DNA of 64,000 bases, from the NCBI GenBank assembly GCA_964413535.1, contig CAYPTB010000055.1:62001-126000 (forward strand), in the 5' to 3' direction. A program made the position numbers and the translations under genes. Below the pieces are notes generated by a model, which saw nothing but the letters and a program-made list of their open reading frames with translations, had not been told where the DNA came from and made no database searches. The stretch is from CAYPTB01 sp964413535. Its GTDB lineage: Bacteria; Planctomycetota; UBA1135; GCA-002686595. Of this stretch, positions 33,881-43,077 are shown piece by piece (the stretch's first letter is position 1; the number at the start of each line of letters is the position of its first letter).

Positions 33881-35782
33881 GTGTCCGCAGCCACACAGAC
33901 CCTCGAGTTCCAGGCCGAGGTCCGCGAGATCCTCGACCTGATGATCCACTCGCTCTACACGAACCGCGAGATCTTCCTGCGCGAGCTCGTGTCCAACGCG
34001 AGCGACGCCCTGGACAAACGGCGCGTGTTGGCGCTCGAGGATCCGAAGCTCGAGTTCGAGAACGAGCCGCGCATCCGACTCGTGCGCGACCTCGCCGCGC
34101 GCACCCTGCGCATCGAGGACAACGGCATCGGGATGACCCGCGACGAGGTCGTGGCGAACATCGGCACGATCGCGCGTTCCGGCACGCGCGAGTTCCTGCG
34201 CGAGCTGCGCGAGAAGAAGGAGTCCGAGCTCCCCAGGCTCATCGGCCAGTTCGGAGTCGGCTTCTACTCGAGCTTCATGGTCGCCGATCTGGTCGTGCTC
34301 GAGACGTGTCGCGCCGGCGAGGCGGTCGGCACGCGCTGGTCGTCGAAGGGCGACGGCACCTACGCGCTCGAGGAAGCGCCGGGGATCCGGAGGGGAACGT
34401 CGGTCGAGCTGCACTTGAAGCGCCAGACCGTCGACGACGACGACTTCCAGGACTTCACGAGCGAATGGGTCCTGCGCGACGTCGTCCGCAAGTACTCCGA
34501 CTTCGTCGAGTACCCGATCGAGCTCGAGGTCGAGCGCGAGGAGGGCGAGGGCGCGGACAAGCAGCCCGTGCAGCGCACGGAAGTCCTGAACTCGCGCAAG
34601 CCGCTCTGGACGCGGCCCAAGGCCGAGATCTCGACGGAGGAATACGCGGAGTTCTACAAGCACGTCGCGCACGACTTCGACGAACCCTTCGAGACGATCC
34701 ACTTCAAGGCGGAGGGCGCCAGCGCCTACACGGCCCTCCTGTTCCTGCCGAAGACGCAACCCTTCGAGCTGCTCGACCCCAATCGCACGCGCTCGCGCGT
34801 CACGCTGTACGTCAAGCGCGTCCAGATCCAGACCGAGTGCGAAGGGCTCGTTCCCGTGTGGCTGCGCTTCGTCGTCGGCCTGGTCGACAGCGACGATCTG
34901 CCGCTCAACGTGTCGCGCGAGACCCTGCAAGGGAGCCACCAACTCGCGCAGATCCGAAAGCGCGTCACGAAGAAGGTCCTCGATGCGTTGCGCGAGCGGC
35001 TCGAAGAGGATCGCGCGGCCTACCTGGAGTTCTGGCAGGGCTTCGGACCCGTGATCAAGGAGGGCTTGTACTTCGACGATTCTCTCGTGAACGAGCTCAC
35101 TTCCGTGTGCTTGTTCCACACGACGAGTTCGGAGTCGCCCTCCACGCTCTCCGAGTACGTGGAGCGCATGCCGCTCAAGCAGAAGGCGATCTACTACTTG
35201 GCCGGGGAGAACCGCGACGCCCTGGCCTCCTCCGTCCACCTCGAGGTGGCGCGCAAGAAGGGCTTCGAGGTCCTGCTGTGTACGGATTCGGTCGACGAGT
35301 TCGCGTTTCAGCGCATGCGCGAGTTCGAGGGCCGGCAGGTGGTCGCGCTCGATCGCGCGGACGTCGAGCTCGAGGACGCGGAAGAGAAGCGCGAGCGCGA
35401 GACGCAGCAGAAGGCGCTCGAACCGCTGCTCGCCGCCGTCAAGGAAGAGCTCGACGCCGTCCAGGAGGTGCGCTTCTCGAGCCGCCTCACGGACAGTCCC
35501 GTGGCGTTGGTCAGCTCGGGAGAGCTGTCCCCGAATCTCGCGCGCATCCTGCGCGACGCGCGCAAGACCGTTCCCGAGACGAAGCGCATCCTCGAGCTCA
35601 ATCCCGCGCATCCGCTCGTGCAGCGCATGATGGCGATCCACTCGGACGAGGGCGACAGCAAGCGTTTCGCGGACTACTGCGACCTGCTCTACGGGCAGGC
35701 GCTCCTGCGCGAGGGCTCGCCGGTGCCGCACGCCGAGCACTTCGCCAAGCTCCTGTCGGAGCTCATGGTCCAGGCTCCCTGA
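33881..35782 (+). CDS. htpG: Molecular chaperone HtpG (Hsp90)
   Basis: ATP-dependent cytoplasmic chaperone. 633 residues from GTG 33881, full length for bacterial Hsp90. The N-terminal GHKL ATPase has ELVSNASDALDK, IEDNGIGM, NIGTIARSGT and GQFGVGFYSSFMVAD. The middle domain keeps LYVKRVQIQ and LPLNVSRETLQ (with the catalytic Arg region). The C-terminal dimerisation domain starts near residue 500 and ends ...LLSELMVQAP. No CIRCE-type inverted repeat or heat-shock promoter was recognised in the 270 nt upstream. Confidence 0.96.
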   Translation: MSAATQTLEFQAEVREILDLMIHSLYTNREIFLRELVSNASDALDKRRVLALEDPKLEFENEPRIRLVRDLAARTLRIEDNGIGMTRDEVVANIGTIARSGTREFLRELREKKESELPRLIGQFGVGFYSSFMVADLVVLETCRAGEAVGTRWSSKGDGTYALEEAPGIRRGTSVELHLKRQTVDDDDFQDFTSEWVLRDVVRKYSDFVEYPIELEVEREEGEGADKQPVQRTEVLNSRKPLWTRPKAEISTEEYAEFYKHVAHDFDEPFETIHFKAEGASAYTALLFLPKTQPFELLDPNRTRSRVTLYVKRVQIQTECEGLVPVWLRFVVGLVDSDDLPLNVSRETLQGSHQLAQIRKRVTKKVLDALRERLEEDRAAYLEFWQGFGPVIKEGLYFDDSLVNELTSVCLFHTTSSESPSTLSEYVERMPLKQKAIYYLAGENRDALASSVHLEVARKKGFEVLLCTDSVDEFAFQRMREFEGRQVVALDRADVELEDAEEKRERETQQKALEPLLAAVKEELDAVQEVRFSSRLTDSPVALVSSGELSPNLARILRDARKTVPETKRILELNPAHPLVQRMMAIHSDEGDSKRFADYCDLLYGQALLREGSPVPHAEHFAKLLSELMVQAP

Positions 35783-35794
35783 GCCCCAGGCGGT

Positions 35795-37465
35795 TCACTC
35801 CGACGCGCACATCACTCCCCGCAAACCGTTCGACAGGAGCCAGCCTTCCGGTCCCCCGGGATCGGCGAAGGCCGCTTGGATGTGCATGGAGAGACCCCGC
35901 AGCTCGGGCTCGTCCGGCGTCGCGATGTCAAAGGTCGCGACGCCGTTCACCTTCGCCTGCACGTGCCGCACGAGTGCGTTTCGCTGCGAAACGAGACAGA
36001 CTCCACCCAGCGCGGGCTCGTACGAGTCGCGCAGCGACACGACGAAGAAGCCGAAGCACGCGGGCTGCATCCCGCTCACGCGGAAAGCGTGGGTCGTACC
36101 GAGCTCCGTCGTCTCCGACGTGCTCTCGAGCAGCAGCGCGTTCGCTCCGCCGATGGCCCTGCCGTAGGGCGTGTAGCGGCAGGCCTCGGGCAGCGCGTAG
36201 TCCCAGATGCCGGCGCCGCGCGTCGCGAATCGCATCACTTGCCTTCCCACGGCCTCCACGCCCGTGAACGCGACGATCGGCGCAACGCCCTCGGAGGCGT
36301 CGCTCCAGGCCGTAGCCTCCGCGTCGCGCCTCCACGGACCGGATTCCGTCGCGAGGAAGAGCGTGCCGTTGAAGTCGCCGGCCTCCGCGAGGTCGTGCAC
36401 GAGGGTGCTCGGGAGTCCCTCGGCGAAGGGCTCGTAGTTGCGACCCCCGTCGGTCGAGCGCCACACGGGCGCACCCCCGTACCCGCTCCCGACCACCCAC
36501 ACGGTTTCGACGTCGAACGTCGAGGCCGCGATCGCCGTGGCGTGGAAGTAGGGGAGCGGTGGCGTTTCGGAGGGAGTCCACGTCGCGCCCCCGTCGTTCG
36601 AGCGCCACAGCCTCCCGCGGCTCGTCGCCGCGAAGACGCGCGAGCGGTCGGCGGGAGAGAAGGCGAGCGCCGAGAGGTACTCGCCGCGCGAGAGCTCGAA
36701 GTCCTGCTCGCTCGCGAGCGTCGCGGAGAAGCCGTTCGTGTGCGCGTCCTTCTGATAGCGCCACAGGTGGGTCGCGAGCAGGAAGAAACTCCCGCCGTCC
36801 TCCGGGTCCGCGACGAGGGGCGGGTGGTACGCGTGGGTCTCGCCGACCGGGAGCGCGGCGGCGAAGAGCTCGGGAGGGTCCGCGCCGAGGTGGATCAGGA
36901 CGAAGTCCGGATGGCTCGCGTAGACCCGGACCGGCTCGCCGCCGTTCGAGACCGCGTGCGCGTAGTCGCCCGGCAGGAGCGACTCGAAGTCGAGATCCGC
37001 GGAGGACGAGGCGGAAGCCGTGCGTGAGCGCTGCCAGCCCTGATCCGCCGAGCCGGCCACGACGCGGCGCGGATCCGCCGCCGACGAGAGCGTCGCGTGG
37101 TAGTCGCCCAGGCCTCCGCGCGCGATCCAACGCGAGCTCGCCGACGCCGGCTCCCCTTCCACGTCCCCTGAGCGCGCTGCCGGATCGCTCCCGCCGTGCA
37201 GCGCTTCGCGCCGAGCGCGTCGCGCCCGGTCGTTCGCGAGCTCGAGGGCGACGGGGTCGACTCCGCGCGGCGCCGGACGGAGCTCGCGCCACCAGGCGTC
37301 ACGGCGCTCGGCTAGGCTCGGTGCGGGGTGCGCTGCGCTCGAGTCCGCTGCGCGCAAGAAGGCCTCGGGCCGCTGCTCCAGCGCCGGGACCGGAACGAGG
37401 GGAGCGCGGGCGGCACAGCTCTGCACTGCGGCGAGCGCGAGCGCGACGACGAAATCTTTGTGCAT
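35795..37465 (-). CDS. Secreted BNR/sialidase-like beta-propeller lipoprotein
   Basis: 556 residues from ATG 37465. The signal peptide VVALALAAVQSCAAR carries a possible lipobox Cys at about residue 17. Asp-box (BNR) blades are visible as RLWRSNDGGATWTPSE and VWRSTDGGRNYEPF, with further blades in between (about residues 110-420). The C-terminal 120 residues form a separate beta-rich domain (MQPACFGFFVVSLRD ... DEPELRGLSMHIQAAFADPGG), of a kind I associate with secreted planctomycete proteins. There are no sialidase catalytic residues, so it is more likely a structural or binding protein. It is last in the leftward lgt-to-GT2 run, 52 nt after GT2. Confidence 0.75.
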   Translation of the reverse strand: MHKDFVVALALAAVQSCAARAPLVPVPALEQRPEAFLRAADSSAAHPAPSLAERRDAWWRELRPAPRGVDPVALELANDRARRARREALHGGSDPAARSGDVEGEPASASSRWIARGGLGDYHATLSSAADPRRVVAGSADQGWQRSRTASASSSADLDFESLLPGDYAHAVSNGGEPVRVYASHPDFVLIHLGADPPELFAAALPVGETHAYHPPLVADPEDGGSFFLLATHLWRYQKDAHTNGFSATLASEQDFELSRGEYLSALAFSPADRSRVFAATSRGRLWRSNDGGATWTPSETPPLPYFHATAIAASTFDVETVWVVGSGYGGAPVWRSTDGGRNYEPFAEGLPSTLVHDLAEAGDFNGTLFLATESGPWRRDAEATAWSDASEGVAPIVAFTGVEAVGRQVMRFATRGAGIWDYALPEACRYTPYGRAIGGANALLLESTSETTELGTTHAFRVSGMQPACFGFFVVSLRDSYEPALGGVCLVSQRNALVRHVQAKVNGVATFDIATPDEPELRGLSMHIQAAFADPGGPEGWLLSNGLRGVMCASE

Positions 37466-37517
37466 CTCGGATGGGTCGAATCGAGCGCGACTCTACAACG
37501 CGGGCGCGCGCCGTCGG

Positions 37518-38534
37518 TCAGGCCCCTTTCTGGATGCGCACGTCGACCCAGCGCCAGAAGCGGCTGGACTCGATCTTCCCGTGCGAGCGCGCCCCCAGGA
37601 ACTGCGCCGCCGTCTCGAGGAACGCGTGGGGAATGGAGAGCGCGCGCCAGTACAGGCGTTCGCCGCGGGCGAGGTCGCAGCGCGCGAGGAGCTCGCGGTA
37701 GAAGCGCCGCTGATGGGCGGCGCCGCGCAGCACGTCGCCCCAAGTGGGAACGTTCCGGAGGCCGAAGAGCTCCACGAGGTTCTGGTGATCGCGGTAGATG
37801 CGCCTGAACTCGCGCGCGAGCACGAGCGAGTGCGAGTGCTCGACCCGGGCCTTCGGCTCGAAGGCGATGCGTCCTCCGTCGAGCAGCACCGCGCGCGCCC
37901 AGGCCATGTCCTCGCCGAAGTCCCGCTCGGGGAACGGGTGGCGCTCCCAGGTCGAGCGCCGCACGCATGACGCGACGTTGTCGAACGCGCAGGTCTGGTA
38001 GCGCTCCATCGGCGCCATGGCCTCGAAGCGCGCGCGCGACGCCTCCGGGGAGCCCGCGACGAGCTCCTGCACGAGCGGCGTGTCGCGCGTCGCGCTCCAC
38101 TGCCGCAGCCGTTCGGCGATCAGCGGGTCGCAGTCGGGGCGCGGGAACTGCCGCGCGTAGGCGCCGTCCACGGCGGGGTCGTCGAGGGCCGCGAAGAGAT
38201 GCGCGAGGTAGGAGTCGTCCAGGGGCAGCGCGTCCTGGGTGAGGAGCGCGACGCGTTCGCCGTCCGTCTCCGCGATGGCGAGGTTGCGCGTGCGCCCGTG
38301 TCCGAACTCGGACTGGGGGATCGACAGTACGTGCGCTCCCGCCGATGCGGCCGCTTCCCACGTGCCGTCCGTCGAGCCCGAGTCGACGACGACGAGCTCG
38401 AAGCCCCCCGCGAGATCCTGTCGCGCGAGCGCGTCGAGCTGCGCGCGGAAGCGCGCGCCGCCGTTCCAGGTCGGGACGACGAGGGAGAGCGGCCGGCGCT
38501 CGCGGCGGATGGAGCTCGTCCGGGGGCGGACCAC
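37518..38534 (-). CDS. Family 2 glycosyltransferase (rhamnosyltransferase-like)
   Basis: 338 residues from GTG 38534, 7 nt after the flavoprotein stop. It is a GT-A fold transferase using a nucleotide sugar in the cytoplasm. LSLVVPTWNGGARF, ELVVVDSGSTDGTWE and GHGRTRNLAIAETDGERVALLTQDALP are characteristic of the rhamnosyltransferase-type GT2 group, with QDA as the DxD-equivalent. FGEDMAWARAVLLDGGRIAFEP supplies the ED catalytic base motif. The C-terminal helix-rich region is soluble. The pairing with a UGM-like enzyme suggests transfer of a furanose or deoxysugar in surface glycan synthesis, which is inference. Confidence 0.88.
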   Translation of the reverse strand: MVRPRTSSIRRERRPLSLVVPTWNGGARFRAQLDALARQDLAGGFELVVVDSGSTDGTWEAAASAGAHVLSIPQSEFGHGRTRNLAIAETDGERVALLTQDALPLDDSYLAHLFAALDDPAVDGAYARQFPRPDCDPLIAERLRQWSATRDTPLVQELVAGSPEASRARFEAMAPMERYQTCAFDNVASCVRRSTWERHPFPERDFGEDMAWARAVLLDGGRIAFEPKARVEHSHSLVLAREFRRIYRDHQNLVELFGLRNVPTWGDVLRGAAHQRRFYRELLARCDLARGERLYWRALSIPHAFLETAAQFLGARSHGKIESSRFWRWVDVRIQKGA

Positions 38535-38541
38535 TCGCGGC

Positions 38542-39864
38542 TCAGCCCCGCACTGCCTGCGCCAGGAGCTTGGCCGACACGGCGCGCGCCGCGATCACGC
38601 ACTGGTCGGAGTTGAAGTAGTCGTAGTGTCCGAAACGACCGAGCGCGACGATGCCGGCGCGCTCGCACCAACCGAGCGACGCCTCGCGGCGCGAGTCGAG
38701 CTCGTGGTCGTAGACGATGTAGGCGAAGCGATGCCAGCTCGTGTCCGTGAAGAGGATCTCGTCCTTGCGCACGAGACCCGCCACCTCCATGCCGCGGACG
38801 ACGTCGTCGACGATGCCGGCCGGCGCGCGCTCGCCCGGCGGATTGGTCACCTCGCACAAGAACGACGTCTTCTGCGCCGGCGCGTTGCCGGGCGAGTAGT
38901 TGGACATGTACGTGATGCGGTTCGCCGGTCCCTGCTTGGTCTGCGGGAAGTAGACCCACGACAGGTCCGGATGCTCTTCGCGGTCGAGCGCGAGCAGGAT
39001 CGTGGTGATCGAGTTGTGCGCGAGGCCGCGCATCGCCTTCGCGATGCCAACCGGGATGCCCTCGACGATGTCGGGCAGGAGGTTCATGGCGATCGTGTTG
39101 ACGACCTGGTCGAACTCCTCGCCGTTCACGCGCCAGCCCGCCCGACCCTTCACGACGCTCGTCACCGGGGTCGAGAGTCGGATCCGATCGGAGAGGGTCG
39201 AGGCCAAACCGTCGGTGATCGCCTGGAAGCCCCCGTGCTTCGGATAGAAGAAGATCGCCTGGTGCAGGTAGCCCTCGGTGCGGATGCCGATCGACGCGCG
39301 CAGGACGTCCTCGATCGGCGCGTCGGGCACGCGGCCCGCGACCCAGCCGCTCGTGAGCTCCTCGAGCGGGCGCTTCCAGATCTTCGCGTTGTAGGGATCC
39401 ATGAAGTGCTCGGCGATCCCGTCGCCGAAACGCCAGCGGATCCAGCGCTTGAAGTCTCCCGGCGCGTCGCTCCCGTCGACCTTGCGCCGGTGCCAGGCTT
39501 CGACGTAGCCCTTCAAGCAGTCGAAGTTGACCTCCTTCGGCAGGTCGCCGAGCCCGTTCTCGAAGGGGTAGTGCACCCAGCGGTCGTCGAAGCGGATCTT
39601 CGTGTTGCGATCGCGCCGGACGAACGCGTCGTCGCCGCCCGCCGCGTCCTTCATCCACTGCATGGCGGCCGCGTCCTTGCTGAACAGGATGTGGCCTCCG
39701 GCCGTGTCGTACGTGAAGCCGTCGACCTGCTTCGACTCGCACAGGCCTCCCGGCTTCGAGCCCGCCTCGAAGAGCGTCACGTCGGACTTCGAAAGCCCCC
39801 CTTCGACGAGGAAGCGCGCGAGGGCGAGGCCGGACACGCCGGCACCGAGGATGGCTGTCTTCAC
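38542..39864 (-). CDS. FAD-dependent UDP-galactopyranose-mutase-like protein
   Basis: 440 residues from GTG 39864. The Rossmann FAD site is AILGAGVSGLALARF, followed by VTLFEAGSKPGGLCES. GFTYDTAGGHILFSKD and HYPFENGLGDLP resemble the substrate region of UDP-galactopyranose mutase and its protoporphyrinogen-oxidase-like relatives. YNAKIWKRPLEELTSGWVAGR is close to the UGM pattern around the substrate Arg. The C-terminal GRFGHYDYFNSDQCVIAA closes the FAD site. UGM converts UDP-galactopyranose to the furanose form; here that is a family-level prediction only. It is 69 nt after the RNase HII-like gene and 7 nt before GT2. Confidence 0.7.
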   Translation of the reverse strand: MKTAILGAGVSGLALARFLVEGGLSKSDVTLFEAGSKPGGLCESKQVDGFTYDTAGGHILFSKDAAAMQWMKDAAGGDDAFVRRDRNTKIRFDDRWVHYPFENGLGDLPKEVNFDCLKGYVEAWHRRKVDGSDAPGDFKRWIRWRFGDGIAEHFMDPYNAKIWKRPLEELTSGWVAGRVPDAPIEDVLRASIGIRTEGYLHQAIFFYPKHGGFQAITDGLASTLSDRIRLSTPVTSVVKGRAGWRVNGEEFDQVVNTIAMNLLPDIVEGIPVGIAKAMRGLAHNSITTILLALDREEHPDLSWVYFPQTKQGPANRITYMSNYSPGNAPAQKTSFLCEVTNPPGERAPAGIVDDVVRGMEVAGLVRKDEILFTDTSWHRFAYIVYDHELDSRREASLGWCERAGIVALGRFGHYDYFNSDQCVIAARAVSAKLLAQAVRG

Positions 39865-39933
39865 GGGGGAAGGTGGGCGGGTCGGCCGCGAGCGAGGGCC
39901 GAGTACCTTAAAGGAGAGAGTTGCGTAGCGCCA

Positions 39934-41031
39934 TCAGCGCCGTCGCTGGAGCAACTCGGGGTCGATCCGAGCGCGGCGAAGGAAGGGTCCGGCCGCCTGC
40001 ATCCAGCGGTGGCCGTCGGTGCGATAGCCGGCCGTCGGTGCGACGCCCGGCGCGATCTCGGCGAAGTACGTGTTGAAGGCCCGCATGGCGACCTCGCGGG
40101 CGTACTTCGCGAGGCAGCTCGCGAGCGCCACCGCGAAGCTCTGCTCCTCGGCGCGCTCGGCGAACGCGATGCGCATCGCGCGCCCGGCGCCCGCGAGGTG
40201 GAACTCGCTGAAGCCGGGGGCTTCCGTCACGAGGCGAACGCTCGCATCGGGGAAGCCGCGGCCGAGCAGCGGCCCGTAGTGCCAGCGCCCGCCTTGGCGG
40301 TCGACGACCGCGCGCATGCTCGGAGCGGCGTGCCGATCCCACAGCCCGCGCAGGATCCCGTGCAGCAGGTGCCACACGGTGGCCGCCTTGTTCTCGGTCT
40401 CGCGAAAGGAAGCGTTGAGCTCTCCGGCCGGAACCAGACGCACGCCGAACGCGCGCAGGTCGACGTCGGCGCGCGCGAGCGCGCGGGCGAGGCGCTCGGC
40501 CTTGAGCTCGACCGAGCCGCGCTCGCTGCACAGCGGGAGCGCGGGCAGCCGCGTGTACCAGGGATGGCGATCGAGCTCCTGCTCGGTCGGAGCGAGGGCG
40601 CTCTGCACGGCGCCCGGCGCGCGCGCGCCGAGGATCAACTCGCGTGCGTCGGCCGGCGGCCGTCGCGCGGGATCGAGCTGGGCCAGGAAGGCGAGCGCCG
40701 TGTTCTCGAGCCGTTTCAGTCCGCGCTCGTTGCGCGTGAACACCTGCTTGCTGTCCGCCACGATCAAGCGCTGCTTGTCGCGCCCGGGATCCTGCGACAC
40801 GACGTCTTGCAGGACTTGCCACAGGTCCTCGCCCGCGTCGACGGGCGTCTCGAACGCCGCCCACGCGATGCACAACGGCCCGAGCAGCGGTCCGAGTCCG
40901 GCTTCGTCGACGCCCGCCACGACGCGCGTCGTCGCAGGCGTCGGTCGAACGAGCTCGTCCCGGCCGCGTCCACGGCTCGCGTGGGTCGCTTGCGGGCGCG
41001 CGTCGCCGGTGCTCGTGAGCTCGGCGCTCAT
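39934..41031 (-). CDS. RNase HII-like nuclease, long form
   Basis: 365 residues from ATG 41031, which overlaps the lgt stop (ATGA). VVAGVDEAGLGPLLGPLCIA matches the RNase HII/HIII active-site start (DEAGRGP in classic enzymes, with Arg replaced by Leu), giving Asp42 and Glu43. VADSKQVF corresponds to the DSK motif, AVVDRQGGR to the third acidic site and ALASCLAKYAREVAM to the conserved helix. The protein is about 150 residues longer than usual RNase HII, with a basic N-terminal leader and a middle insertion containing TENKAATVWHLLHGIL. It may be a divergent paralogue; removal of ribonucleotides from DNA is the family role, not shown here. Confidence 0.75.
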   Translation of the reverse strand: MSAELTSTGDARPQATHASRGRGRDELVRPTPATTRVVAGVDEAGLGPLLGPLCIAWAAFETPVDAGEDLWQVLQDVVSQDPGRDKQRLIVADSKQVFTRNERGLKRLENTALAFLAQLDPARRPPADARELILGARAPGAVQSALAPTEQELDRHPWYTRLPALPLCSERGSVELKAERLARALARADVDLRAFGVRLVPAGELNASFRETENKAATVWHLLHGILRGLWDRHAAPSMRAVVDRQGGRWHYGPLLGRGFPDASVRLVTEAPGFSEFHLAGAGRAMRIAFAERAEEQSFAVALASCLAKYAREVAMRAFNTYFAEIAPGVAPTAGYRTDGHRWMQAAGPFLRRARIDPELLQRRR

Positions 41032-41921
41032 CCTGGCACCACCGGATCCACGCGTCCGCGGTTCTTGAAGAGAACCCACAGCGCTGCGGCCGCGACGGGA
41101 ACCGAGACGAGCTGCGAGGTCGAGAGTCCGCCGGTCCACACGCCGCGCAGGGTGTCGCCGCGGAAGTGCTCGATCGCGAAACGCGTCACGGCGTACAAGA
41201 GGAAGATCCACGCCGCGACCTGCCCCGTCCAACGTCGCCGGCGCAGGAGCACGAGCCCGATCAGGGCGATCAGCAGCGCGTTCGCGCTCATCCACACCTG
41301 CGTGGCCCACAGGACTTCGCCGGCGACGGGTGGCGAGGCGTCGAGGAACAGGCTCTTCTCGTGCAACTCGGCGGCCGGCGGCACGCGCAGCGTGATCGGG
41401 AAGGGCAGGTGGCGGAAGCGCTCGGGGACGATGCGCCCGTAGTCGTCGCCCACGAGCAGGCAGCCGATGCGCCCGACCGCCTGTCCGAAGAATCCCGCCA
41501 CCAGTCCGGTGTCCAACGCCGCGAGGGGACGCAGCCCGTAGACCTTCGCCTTCCAGGTTCCGAGCAGCACGGCGCCCATCAAGCCGCCGTACATGACGAG
41601 GCCGCCCTGCCAGATGGCGAAGATAGTCAGCGGATCGGCGAGGTAGCGTGCGCCGGCCGATCGCGGGTTGGGCGCATCGGAGATCACGTGCTTGGTGATC
41701 TCGACCCCGACGTACATGAGCCGCGCTCCCACGACCACGCCCACGAGCAGCCACACCACGAGCTGCGAAACGCGTGCGGGATCCGACGCAGGGTCGTCGC
41801 CGAAACGACCCGCCAGCCGCGACCACAGGTGTGCGCCGAGCAGGAAGCCGAGGGCCAGCATCACCCCGAAGCTCTGGACGGGCAGACCGACCTGCGGAAT
41901 CTCGAACAGGACCGGGTGCAT
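41028..41921 (-). CDS. lgt: Prolipoprotein diacylglyceryl transferase
   Basis: Inner-membrane enzyme moving diacylglycerol from phosphatidylglycerol to the lipobox Cys of prolipoproteins, matching the many lipoproteins in this window. 297 residues from ATG 41921 (MHPVLFEIP); longer upstream readings are not supported. It has about seven helices. IWQGGLVMYGGLMGAVLLG and AVGRIGCLLVGDDYGR are the substrate motifs, the second in the GRIGC form rather than GRIGNF. RFAIEHFRGD is also typical. It diverges from the pus10 gene over 227 nt. Confidence 0.93.
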   Translation of the reverse strand: MHPVLFEIPQVGLPVQSFGVMLALGFLLGAHLWSRLAGRFGDDPASDPARVSQLVVWLLVGVVVGARLMYVGVEITKHVISDAPNPRSAGARYLADPLTIFAIWQGGLVMYGGLMGAVLLGTWKAKVYGLRPLAALDTGLVAGFFGQAVGRIGCLLVGDDYGRIVPERFRHLPFPITLRVPPAAELHEKSLFLDASPPVAGEVLWATQVWMSANALLIALIGLVLLRRRRWTGQVAAWIFLLYAVTRFAIEHFRGDTLRGVWTGGLSTSQLVSVPVAAAALWVLFKNRGRVDPVVPG

Positions 41922-42148
41922 GGCGGCGGGGCCGAACCCTACGTGCTCGCCGTCGGGATTGCCATCGACAACCGACGGGCTCGGTCCCTGCGCGGCGCGT
42001 ACGGGCCGCCTCCGCGGGAGATCGGGCTGGTTGCGTTGCGCGGACCCGCGCGGGCGGTATCCTCTCCGCCTCGCTTGGCTCGGACGCGGTCGCGGGCCGT
42101 TCCCGAACGTTCCATTCGTTCCCTGGGGTCGCATGCGGGGCCCCTGAA

Positions 42149-43069
42149 ATGTGCGCGATGACCACCGAGCCGCCGAAGGCCAAGCTGTTCCTCGAGGGTC
42201 GCTACAGGAAGCTCTGCCGCGACCTGCCGCAGACCGTCTTCTTCTGCCCGGAGTGCAAGGGCCACCCGCGGCGCCGCAAGAAGTGCGCGCGCTGCGAGGG
42301 CTTCGGCAAGCTCTCGCGCGACTCCGTGCAGGAGCTCGTCGGCTGGGTGGCGGCCAAGGCCTTCGGCACGCGCAAGCACAAGTTCCACGGGGCGGGCCGC
42401 GAGGACGTCGACGTGCGCATGCTAGGCGGGGGACGGCCGTTCGTCTTCGAGCTCGTCGGTCCGAAGACCTTCGACGTCGACCTGGCCGCGCTCGAGGCGG
42501 AGATCAACCGCCGCAACGAGGGGCGGCTCGAGATCGTCGGGCTGCACTTCTCGGATCGCTCGCGCGTGCGCGTCGTCAAGGAAACGCCGCACGCGAAGGA
42601 GTACGAGGCGCGCGTCGCGTTCGCGAGCGAACCCGACCCGGCGCGCATCGCCGCGGTCCTCGGCCGACGCGTCGCCGTCGTGCAGCACACGCCGGATCGC
42701 GTGGCGCATCGCCGCGCGGACAAGGACCGCGAGCGTTGGGTCGAGTACCTAGAGATCGAGCCGGAAGACGCTGGCGGCGCAACGACGACGCCCGCTCCGG
42801 TGAGCCTCGAGCGCGATCCCGTCGGGGCGGAAGGCGGTTCGGAGCCGGGACCCGAGACCTTCTGGCGCGTCCGCCTGCGCACCGAGCACGGGACCTACGT
42901 CAAGGAAGTGATCTCGGGCGAGGGCGGCCGGACCGAGCCGTCCTTGGCCGAACTCGTGGGAACGCCTTGCAAGTGCCTCGCGCTCGACGTCCTCGGCATC
43001 CTCGACGAGACCGGCGCGAGCGAGCCCGCGTACCAGGCCGGCCCGCCGCCGTTCGGGTCGGGCGTGTGA
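42149..43069 (+). CDS. pus10: Pus10-type tRNA pseudouridine synthase
   Basis: Family known mainly from archaea and eukaryotes; it makes pseudouridine 54/55 in the tRNA T-loop. 306 residues from ATG 42149 (ATG 42158 is possible). CPEC (33-36) and CARC (46-49) form a zinc site. The catalytic block KFHGAGREDVDVRMLGGGRP spans about 78-97, with Asp86 the expected nucleophile. VVGRR-like and EYLEIEPED lead to the C-terminal TEHGTYVKEVISGEGGRTEP and CKCLALDVLGI, which match archaeal Pus10. It is shorter than archaeal enzymes (about 400), lacking most of the N-terminal THUMP-like region. It is convergent with the hotdog gene 8 nt away. Confidence 0.92.
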   Translation: MCAMTTEPPKAKLFLEGRYRKLCRDLPQTVFFCPECKGHPRRRKKCARCEGFGKLSRDSVQELVGWVAAKAFGTRKHKFHGAGREDVDVRMLGGGRPFVFELVGPKTFDVDLAALEAEINRRNEGRLEIVGLHFSDRSRVRVVKETPHAKEYEARVAFASEPDPARIAAVLGRRVAVVQHTPDRVAHRRADKDRERWVEYLEIEPEDAGGATTTPAPVSLERDPVGAEGGSEPGPETFWRVRLRTEHGTYVKEVISGEGGRTEPSLAELVGTPCKCLALDVLGILDETGASEPAYQAGPPPFGSGV

Positions 43070-43077
43070 GGGCGTGA

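Noticed and set aside
35795..37465. Sialidase activity for the Asp-box protein
   Set aside because: Asp boxes are present but the sialidase Arg triad, Tyr and acid/base residues were not recognised; the blades alone are structural.
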